A stretch of 64,000 nucleotides of DNA from Arthrobacter mangrovi (GTDB lineage: Bacteria > Actinomycetota > Actinomycetes > Actinomycetales > Micrococcaceae): contig NZ_BRVS01000018.1 in assembly GCF_026011795.1 (NCBI RefSeq), forward strand, positions 62,001 to 126,000. Direction: 5' to 3'. The notes under the pieces were generated by a model that saw nothing but the letters and a program-made list of their open reading frames with translations, made no database searches and had not been told where the DNA came from. Of the stretch, positions 34,752-43,518 are shown piece by piece; the stretch's first letter is position 1; the number at the start of each line of letters is the position of its first letter. The position numbers and the translations under genes were made by a program.

Positions 34752-37700
34752 TTGCATCTGAAATCCCTGACTGTGCGCGGCTTCAAATCATTTGCGTCCG
34801 CAACGACGTTCGAATTCGAGCCCGGCGTCACAGCGGTAGTGGGCCCCAACGGCTCGGGCAAGTCCAACGTCGTCGACGCCCTGGCCTGGGTCATGGGCGA
34901 GCAGGGGGCGAAGACCCTGCGCGGCGGAAAAATGGAGGATGTCATCTTCGCCGGAACGGCGGGCCGGGCGCCGCTGGGCCGCGCGCAGGTGTCGCTGACC
35001 ATTGACAACGCCGACGGCGCCCTGCCGATCGAGTATTCGGAAGTCACCATCTCGAGGACCCTGTTCCGTGCCGGCGGCTCCGAGTACGCCATCAACGGCA
35101 GCAACTGCCGGCTGCTGGACATCCAGGAGCTGCTCAGCGACTCGGGGCTGGGCCGGGAGATGCACGTCATCGTGGGGCAGGGCCAGCTGGACCGCATCCT
35201 GCACGCGACACCGGAGGACCGGCGCGGCTTCGTGGAGGAGGCCGCCGGCATTCTCAAGCACCGCCGGCGCAAGGAGAAGACGGTCCGGAAGCTGGAGGCC
35301 ATGCAGGCCAACCTGACCAGGCTGACGGACCTTACCAGCGAGATCCGGCGCCAGCTGACTCCGTTGGGCAAGCAGGCCGCGGTGGCTCGCCGCGCACAGC
35401 AGGTCCAGTTCGAAGTCCGCGACGCACGGGCCCGGCTGCTGGCCGACGACCTGGTCCAGCTGACCGATGCCCTGGAGCAGGACGTCGCAGACGAGGCCGC
35501 GGCAAAGGCCCGGCAAGCCGAGGTGGAGCGCGCACTTGAGGCCAAGCGCCGGAGGCTGGCCGAACTGGAGCGGCTCGCCGCGGAGGCGACGCCGCGGGTC
35601 AACGCGGCCCGGGATGCCTGGTACCGGCTCTCCTCCACCCGCGAACGGTTCCGCTCGCTGGGCAACCTGGCCAACGAGCGGCGCCGGCTGCTGGGCCGGG
35701 AGGACGCCGGGCCTGAGCCGGGGCGGGACCCTGAGCATTTGGAGCAGCAGGCTGCCGCCGTCCGCGAGGAGCAGGCAGAACTTGAGTTCGAGCTCGAAGA
35801 GCGCCGGATGGCCCTCGATGATGCCGTGGAGGCCAGGGCCGGTGCCGAAGACGCGGCCGCCGCGGAGGAACGCCGGCTGACGGCGATCCTCCGCGCGGCG
35901 GCGGACCGGCGGGAGGGACTGGCCAAGCTTGCGGGCGCGGTCGGCGCGGCCCGCTCCCGCGTGGAGGCGGCGGAGGCAGAGCTCGGCCGGCTGCGGGCCT
36001 CGATCTCCGAGGGCGAGGAGCGGCGGCGCAAAGCCCAGGCCGAATTCAGCGCCCTCGAGTCGCAGGTGGCCGGTGCCGAGGCCGGCGAAGAGGGCCTGGA
36101 CGCCGAGTATGAGGATGCCGCGGCGGTGGTGGACGGGCTCGACGCCGAACTGGAGGCATTGGCGGCCGAGGAGCGGGAGGCCGAGCGTGCCCGGGACGCG
36201 CTGGCCGCGCGCAAGGAGGCGCTGGAGGTTGGCCTCGAGCGCCGGGACGGCCGCTCGGCGCTGCTCGCCTCGGACGCCGCTGGCCTGCTCGCACCGCTGG
36301 CGGACCTGGTCACGGTGGAACCAGGCTACGAAGCCGCCGTGGCGGCTGCCCTGGGAGCCGCCTCGGAGGCCATCGCCGTGGCCGATCTTCCGGCCGCGAT
36401 CCGCGCGGTGGGGCTGATGAAGGCACAGGACGCGGGCACCGTGGACCTGGTGGTCGCAGGCGGCCTGGTGGTCGCAGGCGGCGCGGCCGAGGCGCAGGAT
36501 GCGAAGGATGCCAAGGGCACGGACGCGGCCGGCGTAGCGGGCGGAAAGCCGGCGTCCGCGGAAATGCCGGTGCCCCCGGGAGCGGTGCCGGCCGCCGGCC
36601 TGGTGCGGGCTAAAGCCGCGGTCGAGGAGGCGGTAGCATCGCTGCTGTCCGGCGCCGTAGTCGTCGAGGACCTGGAGGCGGCGTCGGCCGTACTGTCGGG
36701 GCGGCCGGACCTGACGGCCGTCACGCGGGCAGGGGACGTGTTCAGCGCGCACGCGGCACGCGGGGGATCATCCGGCGGCCCCAGCCTGCTGGAGGTGCAG
36801 GCCGCCGTGGAGGAAACGGGCCGGCAGCTGAAGGAAGCCGCGGCCAGGGCCGAGCGGGCCAAGTTCGCGATCGCCGCCGCCAAGGCCCGCCGCGCGGAGG
36901 CAGCAGTCCGGGCCGACACGGCGCTGGAACAGCTGCACGAATCGGACGCGCGCCTGGCGGCCGTGGCGGAGCGGCTCGGCCAGCTGGGCTCCGCACTGCG
37001 CTCCGCCACCGGGGAAAGCGACCGCCTGGCCCGGCTGGTGGAGGCCGCAGAGGCCAACATTGACGCCGAGCAGCAGAAGCTGGCAGAAGTCACCGAACGG
37101 CTCGGTGCGGCGCAGGAAGCACCCGCCGAAGAGGAACCGTCCACCGAACGCCGCGACGCGCTCGCCGCAGCTGCGGCCAGGGCCCGGCAGGCCGAGCTGG
37201 AGGCCCGGCTGGCCCTGCGGTCCGGGGAAGAGCAGCTGAGCGCCATGGGCAACCGTGCATCCTCCCTGGAGCGGGCGGCGGCCACGGAACGCCACGCGCG
37301 GGCGCAGGCGGCTGAGCGTGCCCGGAAGCGGCAGCTGCAGGCCGCCAAGGCCGCCTCGGTGGCCGCCGCGGTGGAACAGGTGCTGGCCTGGCTGGACGTG
37401 TCGGTCCAGGCGGCAGGGCTGGAACGCGATGCCGCGGAGGAGGTCCGCGCCGAATGGGAGAAGGAGCTGTCCGCCGTCCGTGGCGCCACCGATGCGCTCG
37501 CCGTGGAACTGCGCGACCTGACGGACTCCGTGCACAAGGATGAACTGGCCAGGGCGCAGCAGCGGCTCCGGATCGAGTCGCTGGAGAACCGCGCGGTCGA
37601 GGAACTCGGCATGACCGCCGACCACCTCGTGGAGGAGTACGGACCGCACCGGCCCGTGCCCGTCGCCGCCGCGGCTTCGACGGACAAATGGGCGGAGCTG

Positions 37701-38408
37701 CGGGCGGAGGTGGATGAGGACGGCAACCCGATCGTGCAAGGCGTGCCCTTCGTCCGCGCCGAACAGGAGAAGCGGCTGAAGAAGGCGGAGCGGGACCTGT
37801 CTGCGCTCGGCAAGGTCAATCCGCTGGCGCTGGAGGAGTTCGCGGCCCTGGAGGAACGCCACCAGTTCCTCAGCAGCCAGCTCGAAGACCTCAAGGCCAG
37901 CCGGAAGGACCTGCTGGACATTATCAAAGAGGTGGACGAACGGGTCCAGCAGGTCTTCACCGAGGCGTACGCCGACACCGCCGCCCAGTTCGAGCGCGTT
38001 TTCGGCCGGCTCTTTCCCGGCGGCGAGGGCCGCCTGGTGCTCACGGATCCGCAGGACATGCTCACCACCGGGATCGAGGTCGAGGCCCGCCCGGCCGGCA
38101 AGAAGATCAAGCGGCTTTCCCTGCTCTCCGGCGGCGAACGGTCGCTGACCGCCGTGGCCCTGCTGGTGGCGATCTTCAAGGCCCGGCCGTCGCCCTTCTA
38201 CGTGATGGACGAGGTGGAAGCCGCGCTGGACGACACCAACCTCCAGCGGCTGATCACGATTTTCGAGGAGCTGCGCGAGTCGAGCCAGCTCATCGTCATT
38301 ACCCACCAGAAACGCACCATGGAAGTGGCAGACGCCTTGTACGGAGTCACCATGCGCGGCGACGGCGTGTCCACGGTGATCTCGCAGCGGCTGGCGGCGC
38401 CGGCATGA
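34752..38408 (+). CDS. smc: Chromosome segregation protein SMC
   Basis: SMC is the ATPase of the condensin complex that organises and segregates the chromosome. The 1218-residue protein has Walker A GPNGSGKS at residues 31-38. A first coiled coil is followed by a hinge (about 515-690), then a second coiled coil. The signature LSGGERSLTAVALL lies near residue 1123, with Walker B YVMDEVEAALDD after it. The start is TTG at 34752: GGGAG lies 7 nt upstream and the protein then begins with the family sequence HLKSLTVRGFKSFA. The hinge holds a low-complexity Ala/Gly insertion with an exact 18-bp duplication (36446-36481). Confidence 0.96.
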   Translation: MHLKSLTVRGFKSFASATTFEFEPGVTAVVGPNGSGKSNVVDALAWVMGEQGAKTLRGGKMEDVIFAGTAGRAPLGRAQVSLTIDNADGALPIEYSEVTISRTLFRAGGSEYAINGSNCRLLDIQELLSDSGLGREMHVIVGQGQLDRILHATPEDRRGFVEEAAGILKHRRRKEKTVRKLEAMQANLTRLTDLTSEIRRQLTPLGKQAAVARRAQQVQFEVRDARARLLADDLVQLTDALEQDVADEAAAKARQAEVERALEAKRRRLAELERLAAEATPRVNAARDAWYRLSSTRERFRSLGNLANERRRLLGREDAGPEPGRDPEHLEQQAAAVREEQAELEFELEERRMALDDAVEARAGAEDAAAAEERRLTAILRAAADRREGLAKLAGAVGAARSRVEAAEAELGRLRASISEGEERRRKAQAEFSALESQVAGAEAGEEGLDAEYEDAAAVVDGLDAELEALAAEEREAERARDALAARKEALEVGLERRDGRSALLASDAAGLLAPLADLVTVEPGYEAAVAAALGAASEAIAVADLPAAIRAVGLMKAQDAGTVDLVVAGGLVVAGGAAEAQDAKDAKGTDAAGVAGGKPASAEMPVPPGAVPAAGLVRAKAAVEEAVASLLSGAVVVEDLEAASAVLSGRPDLTAVTRAGDVFSAHAARGGSSGGPSLLEVQAAVEETGRQLKEAAARAERAKFAIAAAKARRAEAAVRADTALEQLHESDARLAAVAERLGQLGSALRSATGESDRLARLVEAAEANIDAEQQKLAEVTERLGAAQEAPAEEEPSTERRDALAAAAARARQAELEARLALRSGEEQLSAMGNRASSLERAAATERHARAQAAERARKRQLQAAKAASVAAAVEQVLAWLDVSVQAAGLERDAAEEVRAEWEKELSAVRGATDALAVELRDLTDSVHKDELARAQQRLRIESLENRAVEELGMTADHLVEEYGPHRPVPVAAAASTDKWAELRAEVDEDGNPIVQGVPFVRAEQEKRLKKAERDLSALGKVNPLALEEFAALEERHQFLSSQLEDLKASRKDLLDIIKEVDERVQQVFTEAYADTAAQFERVFGRLFPGGEGRLVLTDPQDMLTTGIEVEARPAGKKIKRLSLLSGGERSLTAVALLVAIFKARPSPFYVMDEVEAALDDTNLQRLITIFEELRESSQLIVITHQKRTMEVADALYGVTMRGDGVSTVISQRLAAPA
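36446..36481 (+). repeat. Exact 18-bp tandem duplication inside the SMC hinge
   Basis: Two identical 18-bp units (36446-36463 and 36464-36481) encode the repeat LVVAGG-LVVAGG in frame. Identity at every base suggests a recent slippage event. Confidence 0.9.
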
Positions 38409-38472
38409 CTGCGCCGCCGGCACCCGGGCCGTGGTACGCCGTCGTCCTCGGTGCCAGGAGCCGTTGGCGGCG

Positions 38473-39204
38473 TCAGGAACCGTAGCGCAGGACAAAATTG
38501 CGCAGGATCAGCTGCGGCACATGCACGTGGTGGCCGCGGACGGAGGCGACGACCTCGTCTGCTTCGTCCGGCGGGAAGTAGCCGGCATGGCGGTAGACCG
38601 AGATGCGCGTGACCAGCCCGTCCTCGTCCAGCTCCGGGTGGAACTGGGTGGCGTAGACGTTGCTGCCCAATCGGAACATGTGCACCGGGCAGGCGGCGGT
38701 GCCGGCCAGCCGCACGGCGCCGGCGGGCAGGACGGAGCAGGCCTCTTTGTGGCCCGCGAACGCCTTGAACCGCTGCGGCACACCGGACAGCAGCGGATCC
38801 GCGCCCGCGCCGTCGGCGAGCTCCACGTCCACGGCGCTGATCGGCTCGCCGAACCGGCCGTCCACCTGGCCGCCGCGCAGCCGGCCCAGGGTGCCGATGC
38901 CGTAGCAGGCACCGAGGAAGGGAAAGTCGGCGGCGGCCACACGCTCGACCAGCTCCATCAGCTCCGCTTCGACGCGCAGCTGCACCCCCGACTTGCTCTC
39001 CGGTGGGTCGCTCGCGGTGAACGGGCTGCCGCCCAGGATGATGCCGCTGTAGCGGTCGAGGTCGACGGCCGGCAGCGGGCCGGCCTCGAGCCGGACGCGG
39101 TGCAGCTGGCCGGGTTCGAGTGCCCCGAAGCGCAGGAACGCGGCGTACTCTTCGTCCGCCGCCTTGTCCTGGGCGCGGGTGGCCAGCAGCAGGAAGGGCT
39201 TCAT
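38473..39204 (-). CDS. Class I glutamine amidotransferase (GMP synthase-like)
   Basis: A 243-residue stand-alone class I glutamine amidotransferase domain. The nucleophile elbow FLGACYGIG holds the catalytic Cys near residue 94, and ATQFHPEL supplies the His and Glu of the triad. Such single-domain proteins are often annotated as GMP synthase-like; the acceptor substrate is unknown and no synthetase partner lies nearby. The ATG at 39204 is set by a -10 element 6 nt upstream. It is convergent with smc, from which 64 bp separate it. Confidence 0.86.
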   Translation of the reverse strand: MKPFLLLATRAQDKAADEEYAAFLRFGALEPGQLHRVRLEAGPLPAVDLDRYSGIILGGSPFTASDPPESKSGVQLRVEAELMELVERVAAADFPFLGACYGIGTLGRLRGGQVDGRFGEPISAVDVELADGAGADPLLSGVPQRFKAFAGHKEACSVLPAGAVRLAGTAACPVHMFRLGSNVYATQFHPELDEDGLVTRISVYRHAGYFPPDEADEVVASVRGHHVHVPQLILRNFVLRYGS

Positions 39205-39210
39205 GCCTCG

Positions 39211-39216
39211 ATGCTA
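39211..39216 (-). promoter_or_regulatory. -10 element of a probable leaderless promoter
   Basis: On the minus strand TAGCAT is followed by 6 nt (CGAGGC) and the ATG of the amidotransferase gene. Confidence 0.5.
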
Positions 39217-39244
39217 CCCACCGGCCGGGACCACCCGCGGCCGG

Positions 39245-40795
39245 TTACCAGGACTTGGCCGGAAAATCCTTCCAGCGGCGCCAGAACTTCTTCTCCGACC
39301 GGGCGGCCCTCGCCTCCTCCAGCGCGTGCAGGCGGCCGTAGCTGAAGCCGTTTTCATGCTGCCCGAAGGCCTCTACGCCGGCTTTCCGCAGCAATTGGCG
39401 GGCGACGAAGCTGTCCTGGTGGTCGCCCAGGACCTGCTGGATGCGGTGGGCGCTGTCCTCGAGTTTGAGGGCCCGCTTGCCGCCCACGGGTGCCGCAGCC
39501 TCGCAGGCGTAGCGCAGCCTCTTGGCCGTCTTGCGGGCCTCGTGCAGCGTGGGATCGGCCGCCTCGGTGCCGCGTGCCCGCTTGGCCTCCTTCACGGCCC
39601 GGCGCACCCGCTTCAGGTCCCGCCGGACGGACTTCGCGATGACCTTCGTGGCCGGACCGTGAGCTTCCCCGGCCAGCGGCGGATCCGCGATGAACTCGTC
39701 CAGGCTGTCCAGCAGGCGGAAATAGCGCTTCTGCTCCAGTGCCTTGAGTACCTTGTCGTGGGCCGACTTGTACGCCGTGGCCAGGTCGACGTCGAGCCGC
39801 CGGGCGACCGGACCGAGCACGAGGTCCGGCGGTTCTTCGCCGACCATCCTTCCCAGCCGCTCATGCATGACCTCGGCATCACGGGCTTCGCCGAGCAGCC
39901 CGGCCAGCAGCTTGAGCTCCTCCCGCAGCGCGGCTGTCCGATCGGCGTCGAAGAGCCTGCGGTGCGTGGCGAGCGAGGAGCGCAGCCGGCGGGTGGCCAC
40001 GCGCATCTGGTGGATCGCGTCCGGGGCATCCTGCCGCACCAGCGGGTCCTGCTCCTTCAGTGCCGTGGCCTGGGCCCGCAGGTAGGCCATTACGACGTCG
40101 GCGGCTGTTTCCTTCCGCTGTGCCGCGGGAGTACTCGGCTCCGGGGGCGGGAGCTGCCGCCCCAAGGCCCTGGCGAGCTTCGAAGCGTGTGCGGAGGGCT
40201 CCGCGCCGGCGGCACGGAACAGCTCCTCGGCGGCGTCGAGCAGGTCCGGCCGGCCGTCGGCCAGCTCAATCTCCCACTCCCGCCACCGTGAGACGGAACC
40301 CGAGGCTGGCCCCTCGGGCCCGTCCGCTTGCGGCAGGGCCGTGGCCTCGACCTGGTCATCGGCGACCTCGGCGAGGATGCCGTCCGCGCCCCGCAGCCGG
40401 TGCACCACGCGCCGGGTCCGCAGCCGGGCGATCGCGGCCAGCGGGCGGTCGCGGACGTGCGCGCGTACCAAGCGCAGCAGCGGCAGCGGGACCTTCTCCC
40501 GGTCTTTGCCGAGCGGCTCGCGCAGTTCGCGCCGCGCGTCCATGCCGGCCGGCAGCTTCAGGTGCCAGCCCTCGTCCTCGCCGCCGGTCCTGCGGCGGAG
40601 GGTGATCCGGTGGGCCGCCAGCGTCAGGTCCTCGGTGTCGAAGTAGGTTGCCTCCAGCTGGTGCTCGACCGGCTGGTCCACGGACAGCACTCCGGGCAGA
40701 TCCTGCAGCGGCGGAAGGGACAAGGATTCGTCGACGTCGTATTTCCGTTCGACCTCGACCGTTTCCTGCACGGTGTCGGTATCGGCAGTCGTCAC
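39245..40795 (-). CDS. CYTH and CHAD domain protein
   Basis: A 516-residue protein with an N-terminal CYTH (triphosphate tunnel) domain of about 200 residues, marked by the EVERKYDV (ExExK) metal/phosphate motif near residue 14. A C-terminal CHAD domain (about 225-500) is rich in conserved His and basic residues (IHQMRVATRRLRSSL; LHEARKTAKRLRYACEA). CHAD domains bind polyphosphate, and CYTH enzymes hydrolyse triphosphates, so a role at polyphosphate is likely. The start is GTG at 40795 with GGAG 7 nt upstream. The upstream amidotransferase promoter lies within the 40 bp after its stop, so the two are separately transcribed. Confidence 0.9.
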   Translation of the reverse strand: MTTADTDTVQETVEVERKYDVDESLSLPPLQDLPGVLSVDQPVEHQLEATYFDTEDLTLAAHRITLRRRTGGEDEGWHLKLPAGMDARRELREPLGKDREKVPLPLLRLVRAHVRDRPLAAIARLRTRRVVHRLRGADGILAEVADDQVEATALPQADGPEGPASGSVSRWREWEIELADGRPDLLDAAEELFRAAGAEPSAHASKLARALGRQLPPPEPSTPAAQRKETAADVVMAYLRAQATALKEQDPLVRQDAPDAIHQMRVATRRLRSSLATHRRLFDADRTAALREELKLLAGLLGEARDAEVMHERLGRMVGEEPPDLVLGPVARRLDVDLATAYKSAHDKVLKALEQKRYFRLLDSLDEFIADPPLAGEAHGPATKVIAKSVRRDLKRVRRAVKEAKRARGTEAADPTLHEARKTAKRLRYACEAAAPVGGKRALKLEDSAHRIQQVLGDHQDSFVARQLLRKAGVEAFGQHENGFSYGRLHALEEARAARSEKKFWRRWKDFPAKSW

Positions 40796-40928
40796 GTCAG
40801 GACTCCGTTCCCTAGTGGATTTGGCCGCAAGCCCGGAGAATGGCCGGGAAAGTTAACACGGGGTTCATATCCGCGCAGTATCTTGAATCATCTCGGGTCG
40901 AAGCGGGCCAACCAATGGAGGGACGGCT

Positions 40929-41156
40929 ATGGAAGCTGCACGCATCGAACAGTGGTGGGGCCGGCTGGATCCGGGCACCCAGCAGTGGCTTATGGACAAT
41001 CCGGGCACCGTCATCCTGCCCCGCACGGTGGCTAACGCCATCAGGGCGTCGGTCGGCGACGCGCCCGACCAGGACCATTTCGAGGTATCCGACGCGGCCC
41101 GGTCCTTCATCCGGACCAAGGCGGCGGAACGCCGCGCCGGGCAGAGCGCAAACTGA
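40929..41156 (+). CDS. Small conserved hypothetical protein
   Basis: I do not recognise a named family. The 75-residue protein starts at an ATG with a strong GGAGGGACG Shine-Dalgarno. It reads RIEQWWGRLDPGTQQWLMDNPGTVILPRTVANAI, then an acidic middle and a basic C-terminal helix (SFIRTKAAERRAG). It has no signal peptide or membrane segment. A short Trp-rich soluble protein of this kind is often seen in Arthrobacter genomes (from memory). About 210 bp without a gene separate it from ftsY. Confidence 0.7.
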   Translation: MEAARIEQWWGRLDPGTQQWLMDNPGTVILPRTVANAIRASVGDAPDQDHFEVSDAARSFIRTKAAERRAGQSAN

Positions 41157-41368
41157 GGGGGCGGGGGCGGCTCCCGCCGGGGGACCGGTTCTCCGGCCGC
41201 TGAAGGCCATGCGACGCTCCGAAGGATGAGGCTGTGGTGCCTTCCGTCACATTGTAGCCGGGGGCCGTGAACAGGGCGTGAATAATCGCCCGGTCCTCTG
41301 CCGGGGCTCGCGGGCGGGAGCCGGGGCTGCAGGTCCGCGGCCCGGGCCCCTGTGAGAAGCTAGGGTCT

Positions 41369-42571
41369 GTGAACGACGTAACCCTCATCATTCTGTACGC
41401 TGTCATCGCTATAGCCGTCGTCGGAACTGTTGCCATTCTCCTGCTGAAGGGCCGCAAGACCCCGCCCGGCACCTACACCACCACGCGGGACGCCAACGAC
41501 CAGGCTCCTGCCGCCGGACAGGCCGGAACGGACGTGCTGGAGGCGCCGCCCGAGCGCCCCGTGCCATCCGCGGAGGAGCCGGGCGCGACGGACGTCGAAG
41601 TCGCCGACGACCTGGCCGGCCTGGAAACCGTTGCCGTCGAGACCCCCGCCCCGGTCCAGGGACGGCTGGCCCGGCTCCGCGCCCGCCTCGTCAAATCGAA
41701 CAACGCACTGGGCAAGGGCCTGCTCGCGCTGCTCTCGCGCGACAACATCGACGAGGACGTCTGGGACGAGATCGAGGAAACGCTGCTGATGGCCGACCTC
41801 GGTACCGAGCCGACCATGGAACTGGTCGACGCGCTGCGCGAGCGGGTCAAGGTCGAGGGCAGCCGCGACCCGGAGCACGTGAAAGCGATGCTGCGCGAGG
41901 AGCTGGTCAAGCTCGTCGACCCGGGCATGGACCGCTCTCTTGCCGTCGACCGCCACCCGGACCGCCCCGCCGTCGTTATGGTGGTGGGCGTCAACGGCGT
42001 CGGAAAAACCACCACGGTGGGCAAGCTCGCCCGCGTCCTGGTGGCCGAAGACAAGGACGTCCTGCTGGGCGCGGCGGACACGTTCCGGGCGGCCGCGGCG
42101 GAGCAGCTGGCCACATGGGGCCAGCGGGTGGGCGTGCCCACGGTGAAGTCCGACGTCGACGGGGCCGATCCCGCGTCCGTCGCCTTCGAAGCCGTGAAGG
42201 CGGGCATCGACCAGGAAGTGGACGTCGTTATGGTCGACACCGCCGGGCGCCTGCAGAACAAGGTCGGCCTGATGGACGAGCTGGGCAAGGTCAAGCGCGT
42301 CATCGAGAAGCAGGCAACCGTCGACGAGGTGCTGCTGGTCCTCGATGCGACGACCGGCCAGAACGGGCTGAACCAGGCGAAGGTGTTTTCCGAGGTCGTC
42401 AACATCACCGGCATCGTGCTGACCAAGCTGGACGGCACGGCCAAGGGTGGGATCGTCGTGGCAATCCAGCGCAGCCTCGGCGTGCCGGTGAAACTCATCG
42501 GCCTCGGCGAAGGGGCGGACGATCTGGCCCCGTTCGAAGCCGATGGCTTCGTCGATGCGCTGCTGAACTAG
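41369..42571 (+). CDS. ftsY: Signal recognition particle receptor FtsY
   Basis: FtsY docks the SRP-ribosome complex at the membrane. The 400-residue protein starts with an N-terminal transmembrane segment (about residues 4-28, IILYAVIAIAVVGTVAILLL), typical of actinobacterial FtsY. An acidic linker follows, then the NG GTPase domain: P-loop GVNGVGKTTTVGKL near residue 210, DTAGRLQNK, and LTKLDGTAKGG. The GTG start at 41369 follows TAGGGT (41361-41366) by only 2 nt, so the precise start is open. Downstream are a 24-bp palindrome and a strong terminator. The partner Ffh is encoded 7 kb away. Confidence 0.95.
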   Translation: MNDVTLIILYAVIAIAVVGTVAILLLKGRKTPPGTYTTTRDANDQAPAAGQAGTDVLEAPPERPVPSAEEPGATDVEVADDLAGLETVAVETPAPVQGRLARLRARLVKSNNALGKGLLALLSRDNIDEDVWDEIEETLLMADLGTEPTMELVDALRERVKVEGSRDPEHVKAMLREELVKLVDPGMDRSLAVDRHPDRPAVVMVVGVNGVGKTTTVGKLARVLVAEDKDVLLGAADTFRAAAAEQLATWGQRVGVPTVKSDVDGADPASVAFEAVKAGIDQEVDVVMVDTAGRLQNKVGLMDELGKVKRVIEKQATVDEVLLVLDATTGQNGLNQAKVFSEVVNITGIVLTKLDGTAKGGIVVAIQRSLGVPVKLIGLGEGADDLAPFEADGFVDALLN

Positions 42572-42578
42572 CTGCCGC

Positions 42579-42602
42579 TGCACGCGGCCGCGGCCGCGTG
42601 CA
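42579..42602. repeat. 24-bp perfect palindrome after ftsY
   Basis: The half-site TGCACGCGGCCG is followed directly by its exact reverse complement, 7 nt after the ftsY stop and 4 nt before the terminator stem. In RNA it would form a strong GC hairpin. Confidence 0.85.
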
Positions 42603-42606
42603 CGCG

Positions 42607-42642
42607 AAGGCGCCTCCTGCGAACCGCAGGAGGCGCCTTTTT
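42607..42642 (+). terminator. Rho-independent terminator after ftsY
   Basis: A 14-bp perfect stem (AAGGCGCCTCCTGC), a GAACC loop and five T residues. It faces the convergent dioxygenase gene and could act on both strands. Confidence 0.93.
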
Positions 42643-42686
42643 CGTGCGCGTCCGGAGGCCGGTCCGGCACGGTCCGAAGGCTGGCC

Positions 42687-43484
42687 CTAGGTCAGCGTCC
42701 AGGAGCGCTTGGAGAGGCCGAACCAGAAACCGTCGATCGCCGTCTTGGCTTCGATGCCGCTGGAGGCGTAGGCGGCTCCGAGGGCAACGTACAACGGCGC
42801 CCAGTGCTCCGAGCGCGGATGGGCCTCCCGGGCGGCCGGCGCTTTATGCAGGAAGTCGAGGATCGAATCGACATCGCCGCGGGCCATGGCCTCCTCGGCC
42901 CAGTGGTCGAACTCGCTCGAGGCCGCGGGCGGGGTTGTGTCCGGGCCGGCCGCGGGGTTGAACCAGCGCAGGTTGTGGGTGGTGAAGCCGGAGCCCACAA
43001 TCAGCGTGCCGCGCTCGCGGAGCGGGGCGAGGGACTTTCCGAGTTCGAACAGGCCCTGCGGATCCAGCGTCGGCATGGACATTTGCACCACCGGAACGTC
43101 CGCGTCCGGGAACATCTCCACCAGCGGAACGTAGGCTCCGTGGTCGAGGCCGCGGGACTCGTCGCGTTCCACGTGATGGCCGTGCACGGAAACCAGGCGG
43201 TCCACCTCGGAAGCCAGTTCCGGGGCCAGCGGGGCGTCGTAGGTGACGTCGTAGTACTTCTGCGGGAAGCCCCAGAAGTCGTAGACGAGGTCCGTCTTCC
43301 GCTCGGTGGCGCTCAGGGTGACGGGGGCATTCTCCCAGTGGGCGGACACCATCAGGATGTCCTTCGGCTTGTCGAAGCCGGCGGACCAGTCCGCCAGCTG
43401 CCGCGTCCAGGTTGCATCGTCTGCCAGCGGGGGAGCTCCGTGGCTGAGGAAGAGGACAGGAGGGAGGGCAGCGGTTTCAGTCAT
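42687..43484 (-). CDS. Extradiol ring-opening dioxygenase, LigB/DODA type (YgiD-like)
   Basis: A 265-residue class III extradiol dioxygenase of the 4,5-DOPA dioxygenase/YgiD family. Metal and catalytic His are in FLSHGAPPL near residue 15, VSAHWENAP, and DHGAYVPL, with HNLRWFN further on. Homologues open catechol rings such as L-DOPA. The ATG at 43484 follows a -10 (TACACT) by 6 nt. A TTGAA-AC-TTCAA palindrome lies just upstream of it and is shared with the VOC gene at 53956, suggesting common control by an aromatic-responsive repressor. It is the third gene in the same-strand series MFS, esterase, dioxygenase, but with its own promoter. Confidence 0.9.
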   Translation of the reverse strand: MTETAALPPVLFLSHGAPPLADDATWTRQLADWSAGFDKPKDILMVSAHWENAPVTLSATERKTDLVYDFWGFPQKYYDVTYDAPLAPELASEVDRLVSVHGHHVERDESRGLDHGAYVPLVEMFPDADVPVVQMSMPTLDPQGLFELGKSLAPLRERGTLIVGSGFTTHNLRWFNPAAGPDTTPPAASSEFDHWAEEAMARGDVDSILDFLHKAPAAREAHPRSEHWAPLYVALGAAYASSGIEAKTAIDGFWFGLSKRSWTLT

Positions 43485-43490
43485 GGTTCC

Positions 43491-43518
43491 AGTGTAGGGG
43501 TTTTTATTGAAGTTTCAA
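43491..43518 (-). promoter_or_regulatory. Dioxygenase promoter with TTGAA palindrome
   Basis: On the minus strand TTGAA-AC-TTCAA (43507-43518) is followed by 10 nt and the -10 TACACT (43491-43496), then 6 nt and the ATG. The palindrome overlaps the 3' end of the esterase gene. A similar palindrome pair lies at 53931-53966. Confidence 0.5.

Noticed and set aside
34577-36313. A 578-codon Ser/Arg-rich minus-strand frame over the start of smc
   Set aside because: Antisense to the Walker A region and coiled coil of SMC; the Ser/Arg bias mirrors Glu/Ala-rich coding on the other strand.
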